Shown here: in pieces, positions 58,885 to 64,000 of the stretch
Layout of the letters: each line of letters begins with the position of its first letter
Numbering within the stretch: the first letter of the stretch is position 1
Origin: Chryseobacterium sp. SSA4.19
GTDB lineage: Bacteria > Bacteroidota > Bacteroidia > Flavobacteriales > Weeksellaceae
Direction: 5' to 3'
DNA length: 64,000 nt
Assembly (NCBI RefSeq): GCF_022601875.1
Contig: NZ_JAKVIP010000013.1
Coordinates: forward strand, 1-64,000
Made by a program: the position numbers and the translations under genes
Notes under the pieces: generated by a model
Seen by the model: the letters and a program-made list of their open reading frames with translations, nothing else
Databases searched by the model: none
What the model was told of the DNA's origin: nothing

Positions 58885-61479
58885 ATGAATCTTAACCAAT
58901 ATACCGTAAAATCACAGGAAGCCATCCAGGCTGCGCAACAGGTCGCCATGGAATTCGGCAATCAGAATATAGAACCTCAACATCTTCTGGAAGGGATCTT
59001 TCAGATTGATGAAAATATATCACCTTTTTTATTAAAAAAATCTGAAGCCGATGCTGCTTTGGTAAGGGAGCGCAACCGGGAAAATCTGGAAAGACTTCCG
59101 AAAGTACAGGGTGGGAACATCTACCTTTCACAATCCGCAAACAAAGTATTGCTGAATGCCCCGAACATTGCAAAAAAAATGGGCGATGAATTTGTTACTA
59201 TCGAACATCTGTGGCTGTCTCTTATAGAAACCAGTTCCGAAGTTTCAAAAATGCTGAAAGATATGGGCGTGACCAAAAGTCTTTTGGAAGGCGGAATTAA
59301 AGAATTAAGAAAAGGAAGCAAAGCAACTTCTGCCAGCTCAGAAGAAACATATCAGTCTTTAAACAAATATGCAAAGAACTTTAATGAGTTAGCTGCTGAA
59401 GGAAAATTGGATCCTGTAATCGGCCGTGACGAAGAAATCAGACGGGTTCTGCAAATTCTTTCAAGAAGAACAAAGAACAATCCTATCCTGATCGGGGAAC
59501 CGGGTGTTGGTAAAACTGCCATCGCGGAAGGGATTGCCCACCGGATTATTTCCGGAGATATTCCTGAAAATTTAATGGATAAAACATTGTATTCATTAGA
59601 TATGGGAGCTTTAATTGCCGGAGCAAAATATAAAGGTGAATTTGAAGAGAGATTAAAATCCGTTGTGAATGAAGTTATAAAATCTAACGGACAAATTATT
59701 CTTTTCATTGACGAGATCCACACGTTAGTAGGAGCCGGAGGCGGCGAAGGTGCAATGGATGCCGCTAATATTTTGAAACCGGCACTGGCAAGAGGAGAAT
59801 TAAGGGCTATTGGTGCCACTACATTGAATGAATACCAGAAATACTTCGAAAAAGACAAAGCTCTGGAAAGACGTTTCCAAAAAGTGATGGTGGAAGAACC
59901 GGATACGGAATCTGCTATTTCAATTCTACGGGGTATTAAAGATAAATATGAGGCTCATCACAAAGTAAGGATCAAAGATGAAGCGATCATTGCAGCGGTG
60001 GAGATGTCCCAACGTTATATCTCAGACCGCTTCTTACCTGATAAAGCCATTGACCTTATTGATGAGGCATCAGCTAAGCTTCGAATGGAGATTAACTCGA
60101 AACCGGAAGAGCTGGATGTTCTCGACAGAAAATTAATGCAACTGGAAATTGAGCTCGCAGCCATTTCAAGAGAAGGGAACCAGACGAAAATTGAACATTT
60201 AAAAGAAGATATTTCTAAAATTTCCGAAGAACGGAATGAAATTAACGCCAAATGGTTAAAAGAAAAACAGAAATCTGAGGACTTAACCCAGATTAAAAAG
60301 GATATTGAATCCCTTAAACTGGAAGCTGAGCGTGCATCAAGAGCAGGAGATTATGCGAAGGTTGCCGAAATTCAATACGGGAAAATAAAAGAGAAAGAAG
60401 ACGCTTTGCAGACCCTTGAAATAGAAATGCAGAACCATCAGAACGAATTAATTAAAGAGGAAGTAACCTCAGAAAATATTTCGGAAGTCATCGCCAAATG
60501 GACAGGAATTCCTGTTACAAAACTTCTTCAGTCCGAAAGGGAAAAGCTGTTACACCTTGAAACCGAACTTCATCACAGAGTAGTAGGTCAGGATGAAGCC
60601 ATTCAGGCTGTCGCAGATGCGATCAGAAGAAACAGGGCCGGATTAAGCGACGAGAAAAAACCTATAGGATCATTTTTATTCTTAGGAACAACAGGGGTCG
60701 GTAAAACGGAACTGGCTAAAGCGTTGGCTGAGTTTTTATTTGATGATGAAAACAACATGACGAGAATCGATATGAGTGAATATCAGGAAAGACACAGCGT
60801 GTCTAGGCTTGTTGGAGCACCTCCGGGATACGTAGGATATGATGAAGGTGGACAATTAACCGAAGCTGTGAGAAGAAGGCCTTATTCCGTCGTGCTTTTA
60901 GATGAGATTGAAAAAGCGCATCCCGACGTCTTCAATACCTTATTACAGGTTTTGGATGACGGCCGCCTGACAGATAATAAAGGAAGAGTCGTAAACTTTA
61001 AAAACTCGATCATTATTATGACTTCGAATTTGGGTTCACATATCATCCAGGAAAATTTTGAACATATTACAGAAGAGAATCAGGACAAGATTGTTGATAA
61101 AACTAAAATTCAGGTTTTTGATTTGTTGAAACAAACCCTTCGCCCGGAATTCCTGAACAGAATTGATGAAACGGTATTGTTCCAGCCTTTACGCAAAAAA
61201 GAAATCGGAAAAATTGTTACGTATCAACTGAGAGGATTTAATGATATGCTGGCCAAAAGAAATATTATCATGACGGCAACGCAGGATGCTCTGAATTATT
61301 TGACCGATAAAGGTTACGACCCTGTTTTCGGGGCAAGGCCACTGAAAAGAGTGATCCAGCAGGAAGTCCTCAATAAACTGTCAAGAGAAATTCTTGCAGG
61401 GACAGTAAATGACGGTGACAGAATCACGCTGGATTATTTTGAAGAAACAGGTTTGGTTTTCAGGCCTGCTGAATTATAA
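58885..61479 (+). CDS. clpB: ATP-dependent chaperone ClpB
   Basis: An 864-residue AAA+ disaggregase that rescues aggregated proteins with DnaK. Two Clp-N repeats fill residues 1-145. The first ATPase has Walker A 'GEPGVGKTA' (around 204-212), the coiled-coil middle domain that distinguishes ClpB from ClpC spans about 400-525, and the second ATPase has 'GTTGVGKTE' (around 601-609) and 'VVLLDEIEKAHPD'. The length is normal (E. coli 857). It stands alone with its own terminator. Confidence 0.97.
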   Translation: MNLNQYTVKSQEAIQAAQQVAMEFGNQNIEPQHLLEGIFQIDENISPFLLKKSEADAALVRERNRENLERLPKVQGGNIYLSQSANKVLLNAPNIAKKMGDEFVTIEHLWLSLIETSSEVSKMLKDMGVTKSLLEGGIKELRKGSKATSASSEETYQSLNKYAKNFNELAAEGKLDPVIGRDEEIRRVLQILSRRTKNNPILIGEPGVGKTAIAEGIAHRIISGDIPENLMDKTLYSLDMGALIAGAKYKGEFEERLKSVVNEVIKSNGQIILFIDEIHTLVGAGGGEGAMDAANILKPALARGELRAIGATTLNEYQKYFEKDKALERRFQKVMVEEPDTESAISILRGIKDKYEAHHKVRIKDEAIIAAVEMSQRYISDRFLPDKAIDLIDEASAKLRMEINSKPEELDVLDRKLMQLEIELAAISREGNQTKIEHLKEDISKISEERNEINAKWLKEKQKSEDLTQIKKDIESLKLEAERASRAGDYAKVAEIQYGKIKEKEDALQTLEIEMQNHQNELIKEEVTSENISEVIAKWTGIPVTKLLQSEREKLLHLETELHHRVVGQDEAIQAVADAIRRNRAGLSDEKKPIGSFLFLGTTGVGKTELAKALAEFLFDDENNMTRIDMSEYQERHSVSRLVGAPPGYVGYDEGGQLTEAVRRRPYSVVLLDEIEKAHPDVFNTLLQVLDDGRLTDNKGRVVNFKNSIIIMTSNLGSHIIQENFEHITEENQDKIVDKTKIQVFDLLKQTLRPEFLNRIDETVLFQPLRKKEIGKIVTYQLRGFNDMLAKRNIIMTATQDALNYLTDKGYDPVFGARPLKRVIQQEVLNKLSREILAGTVNDGDRITLDYFEETGLVFRPAEL

Positions 61480-61508
61480 GTAGTTTTTTTCATATATATT
61501 ATTTTGTA

Positions 61509-61541
61509 ATAAGTGCCGCAGACAAAACCTGCGGCACTTAT
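61509..61541 (+). terminator. clpB terminator
   Basis: TAAGTGCCGCAG (61510-61521) pairs perfectly with CTGCGGCACTTA (61529-61540), extended by one A-T pair, with TTTATTTAT after it. A strong GC-rich intrinsic terminator 30 bases after the clpB stop. Confidence 0.88.
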
Positions 61542-61768
61542 TTTATTTATAAACGTATCACAAAAGGATAATATCCTAAACAGCAGTTTCAATCAATCAT
61601 ACGTTTTGTACAAAAATCATCAGAATAAGGCATTATTTCATAACATATAATCACATAAAACATAAAAGTATTATTGAATGAATAATAAAATAATTCAACA
61701 ATTAAGTGAAATACTTGCATATGAAGTTCAAATAATTTAATTTCATCATCGTAACAAAATATATGTAT

Positions 61769-62764
61769 ATGAAAAAATTATTGTTCGGAGCTCTTATGCT
61801 GAGCTTCATGTCTGCCTGCACCAGCGACAACATTTCAAACCAAAATGAAGAACCGGATAATCTTACTGCGGTACCAGTAGGATCCGCATTACAGAGAGGC
61901 TGTGCTTCCGAAGAAGTCAGGAAGATAGCCCTTCAGAAAAGCTCTGAGCTCAGACAGAAATATTCAGAATTGGAATCTAACACTGAGAAATTTGAGAATG
62001 ACCTTAAACTCGGAAAAGTATTGTCTGATGGTACTGTAGAGATTCCTGTAGTGGTGAATGTGTTATACAGGACTTCCACTGAAAATATTTCAGATTCCCG
62101 TATAGCAGAACAGATTGCTGTTTTAAATGCAGATTATGGAGGCACTAATAGTGATGCTTCTAAAATTCCTACTGCATTTCAAGGAATCAAAGCCGGTGAC
62201 GTTAAGGTAAGGTTCAGATTGGCAAATACGGTAAGAAAATCGACTACCAAAACCAGCTGGAGTACTAATGATGCGATGAAGAAAGCATCCAGCGGAGGGA
62301 TTGATGCCACCAGCCCATCCAATTACCTGAATATCTGGGTCATAGGGAACATGGGACAAACATTAGGTTATGCGACGTTTCCTGAATCTTCCGGATTATG
62401 GAATGACGGAGTCGTGATTGCAGCTCCATATTTCGGGAAAACAGGCGCTTCATCTCCTTTCAACCAGGGAAGAACAGCTACCCATGAAGTAGGGCACTAT
62501 CTGAACCTTAGACATATCTGGGGAGATGCCAACTGCGGAAATGACCTGGTATCGGATACCCCTACCCAAACTTCAGCCAATTACGGAAAACCAACCTATC
62601 CGCTTTATAACACCTGCAGTGGCGTGCAGAGATCCGTTATGTTCATGAATTATATGGATTATGTAGATGATGCTGCCATGTTTATGTTCTCTGCAGGACA
62701 AAAAACAAGAATGCAGTCTGTCGTAGCTTCATCGGGTGCCAGATCAGGACTAAGAATTTATTAA
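61769..62764 (+). CDS. M43-type (pappalysin/cytophagalysin) zinc metalloprotease, lipoprotein
   Basis: From the ATG at 61769 the protein has 331 residues; an ATG two codons earlier (61763) is possible. The signal peptide ends at the lipobox cysteine of 'LSFMSACTSDN', so the protein is lipid-anchored. The zinc site 'HEVGHYLNLRHIWGD' (HExxHxxNxxH, around 239-253) and the Met-turn 'VMFMNYMDYVDD' are complete. M43 members are secreted proteases that degrade host or matrix proteins. No type IX sorting domain is present at the C-terminus, so it differs from many Bacteroidota M43 enzymes. The gene stands alone after clpB. Confidence 0.92.
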   Translation: MKKLLFGALMLSFMSACTSDNISNQNEEPDNLTAVPVGSALQRGCASEEVRKIALQKSSELRQKYSELESNTEKFENDLKLGKVLSDGTVEIPVVVNVLYRTSTENISDSRIAEQIAVLNADYGGTNSDASKIPTAFQGIKAGDVKVRFRLANTVRKSTTKTSWSTNDAMKKASSGGIDATSPSNYLNIWVIGNMGQTLGYATFPESSGLWNDGVVIAAPYFGKTGASSPFNQGRTATHEVGHYLNLRHIWGDANCGNDLVSDTPTQTSANYGKPTYPLYNTCSGVQRSVMFMNYMDYVDDAAMFMFSAGQKTRMQSVVASSGARSGLRIY

Positions 62765-62790
62765 TCTTTTCATTTTTATAATTAAAATTG

Positions 62791-62821
62791 CGGCTGTTTC
62801 AAAATTGAAACAGCCGTTTTT
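62791..62821. terminator. Terminator between the M43 and M1 protease genes
   Basis: CGGCTGTTTCA (62791-62801) pairs perfectly with TGAAACAGCCG (62806-62816), loop AAAT, then TTTTT. It lies between two convergent genes, with A runs on the other side, and probably serves both. Confidence 0.85.
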
Positions 62822-62823
62822 AA

Positions 62824-64000
62824 TTAAAGGATTTTCTTATTGTCTGCCGGAGTATAATCCATAAAAAGGCCGCCGTCAAGATTCACAGACTTTACTTTTT
62901 TCCTGATCGGGACCGTCAGCATGGCTTGCTTCTGATCTTTTTCCCAGACAGATGGTGAAAAATGCAGTTTTTCAGTTGCTCCGTCGTCATAAGTAATTTC
63001 TGCATCGAAAGGAATAGCAAAACCTCCCACATTATCAATGTGCACGGTAAGAAGATCATTCATCTGGGAAGTGCCTGAAATTTTAAGGTCAATATAATTA
63101 TTGGTATAAAACCAATTATTAAAGAACCAATTCAAATCTTTTCCCGATCCTGTATTCATGGAATTAAAATAATCCCAGGGCACAGGATGCTTTCCATTCC
63201 AGTTATTCATATAATAATGCAGTGCTTTTTTAAACAGCTCATCTCCCAGATAATCTTTTAAAGCCAGATATGACAACGAAGATTTCACATAAGAATTGTT
63301 ACCGTATCCTGCTCCGCTCACCTGGGTACTCATGGTAATGATCGGCTGGTCCTGCTCTGCAGAAGGATCATTGATCCATCTTTTCACTCTGAAATTCTGA
63401 TAAAATTCTTTTGCTTTTGCCTCGCCGTTTTCATCAATTCCGATCAGATATTCCAGCGTAGTCGCCCAGCCTTCGTCCATAAAAGCATATCTTGTTTCAT
63501 TGATTCCCATATAGAAAGGGAAATAAGTATGTGCAATTTCGTGATCTGCCGTAAGTCTCGAATCCTGAAAGTCATCAGGAATACTGGTATCATTGATCAT
63601 CATCGGATATTCCATATCTGCATATCCCTGAATAGCCGTCATTACATTGTATGGATACTCCACGCCGGGCCAGTTTTTAGAAAACCAATCCAGATTATAC
63701 CGCATCCACTCTACATAATGTTCAAAATCTTTGGCTCCGGCTTTATATCCGGCCTGAACGCTTGCTCTTTTGGTCTTGAGCTGTACACTTGCTGCATCCC
63801 ACACATAATGATTGCTCAAAGCAAAACAAAAATCGGTAATATGGCTGGCTTTGAATTTCCATACATTCCATTTATTTTGTTTCGTCACCTTTCCTGACTT
63901 CATTTCATGCTCAGAAGCCACATGAATAACTTTATCGCTTTTTAATGAAGCTTTATATCTTTTTAAAAATTCAGGCTGAAGTACGGCATCAGGATTCAGG
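62824..64000 (-). CDS. M1-family aminopeptidase, 5' end cut off by the window
   Basis: The frame is open to the right edge, so the first visible codon is not the start; a GTG at 63921 inside it is not a real start because 26 further codons upstream stay in frame. About 392 codons of the 3' part are present. The zinc site HEIAH-x18-E is in 'DHEIAHTYFPFYMGIN' and 'FMDEGWATTLEY', and the substrate segment reads 'YADMEYPMM' in place of GAMEN. The C-terminal part is beta-rich. M1 enzymes remove N-terminal amino acids from peptides. The family here may be exported, but the signal region is not visible. Confidence 0.93.
   Translation of the reverse strand, partial: LNPDAVLQPEFLKRYKASLKSDKVIHVASEHEMKSGKVTKQNKWNVWKFKASHITDFCFALSNHYVWDAASVQLKTKRASVQAGYKAGAKDFEHYVEWMRYNLDWFSKNWPGVEYPYNVMTAIQGYADMEYPMMINDTSIPDDFQDSRLTADHEIAHTYFPFYMGINETRYAFMDEGWATTLEYLIGIDENGEAKAKEFYQNFRVKRWINDPSAEQDQPIITMSTQVSGAGYGNNSYVKSSLSYLALKDYLGDELFKKALHYYMNNWNGKHPVPWDYFNSMNTGSGKDLNWFFNNWFYTNNYIDLKISGTSQMNDLLTVHIDNVGGFAIPFDAEITYDDGATEKLHFSPSVWEKDQKQAMLTVPIRKKVKSVNLDGGLFMDYTPADNKKIL

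Noticed and set aside
63919..63921. A GTG as the start of the M1 peptidase gene.
   Set aside because: Twenty-six in-frame codons upstream to the window edge have protein-like sequence, and M1 enzymes are much longer than the part after this codon.

Overview
The window is a chromosomal segment of a low-GC Bacteroidota bacterium, most likely a Chryseobacterium or close relative in the Weeksellaceae. The evidence is a full-length SprA (type IX secretion), several transcription starts of the Bacteroidota form TTTG-N19-TAnnTTTG, few Shine-Dalgarno sites, many short lipoproteins, a PaaZ/PaaABCDE phenylacetate cluster, and small peptides with the double-glycine leader type common in this family. The genus is an inference; no rRNA is present.

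Layout. 1-1043 has no protein gene but holds an outward-facing promoter at the left edge, a degenerate REP-like palindromic repeat and a nested hairpin that resembles the Flavo-1 RNA. 1044-17534 is housekeeping: VanZ-like protein, gcvH, sprA, ruvA, a malic enzyme fused to a phosphotransacetylase domain, a BadF-type sugar kinase, then a plus-strand run of GtrA, PlsC, a sugar MFS carrier and a DUF3810 membrane metallopeptidase. 17535-23851 is an accessory locus for two disulfide-rich secreted peptides: a C39-like/VKOR/thioredoxin oxidoreductase, two precursor peptides, a C39 peptidase ABC exporter and an HlyD adaptor. 24083-28443 is an orphan type VI cassette: VgrG with a C-terminal zinc-protease effector, a candidate immunity lipoprotein and a PAAR-like DUF4280 protein. 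A tRNA-Met(CAT) follows.

28670-43389 is mixed core and hypothetical genes (TlpA-like protein, clpX, HIT protein, greA, dtd, FKBP, DUF4173, a Coq4-family protein, a metallophosphoesterase, a winged-helix regulator flanked by two membrane proteins and two identical 17-bp palindromes, a crotonase, a SMUG2-type glycosylase, DUF4241).

43541-58503 is a 15-kb minus-strand phenylacetate catabolic cluster in the order tetR-type regulator, paaK, paaE, paaA, paaB, paaC, paaD, paaG, paaH, an unknown gene, paaI, paaJ, paaY, an esterase, an unknown gene and paaZ. PaaK makes phenylacetyl-CoA, PaaABC(D)E epoxidises the ring, PaaG isomerises it to the oxepin, PaaZ opens and oxidises it, and PaaJ/PaaH with a hydratase complete beta-oxidation. 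PaaI and PaaY are housekeeping thioesterases. Most spacers in this cluster are filled by AT-rich imperfect palindromes of several families. The window ends with clpB, an M43-type lipoprotein metalloprotease and the 3' part of an M1 aminopeptidase gene that runs off the right edge.

The best candidates for a little-described system are the disulfide-rich peptide locus (with a hairpin after each precursor gene), the VgrG-protease cassette and the two-palindrome regulator operon.
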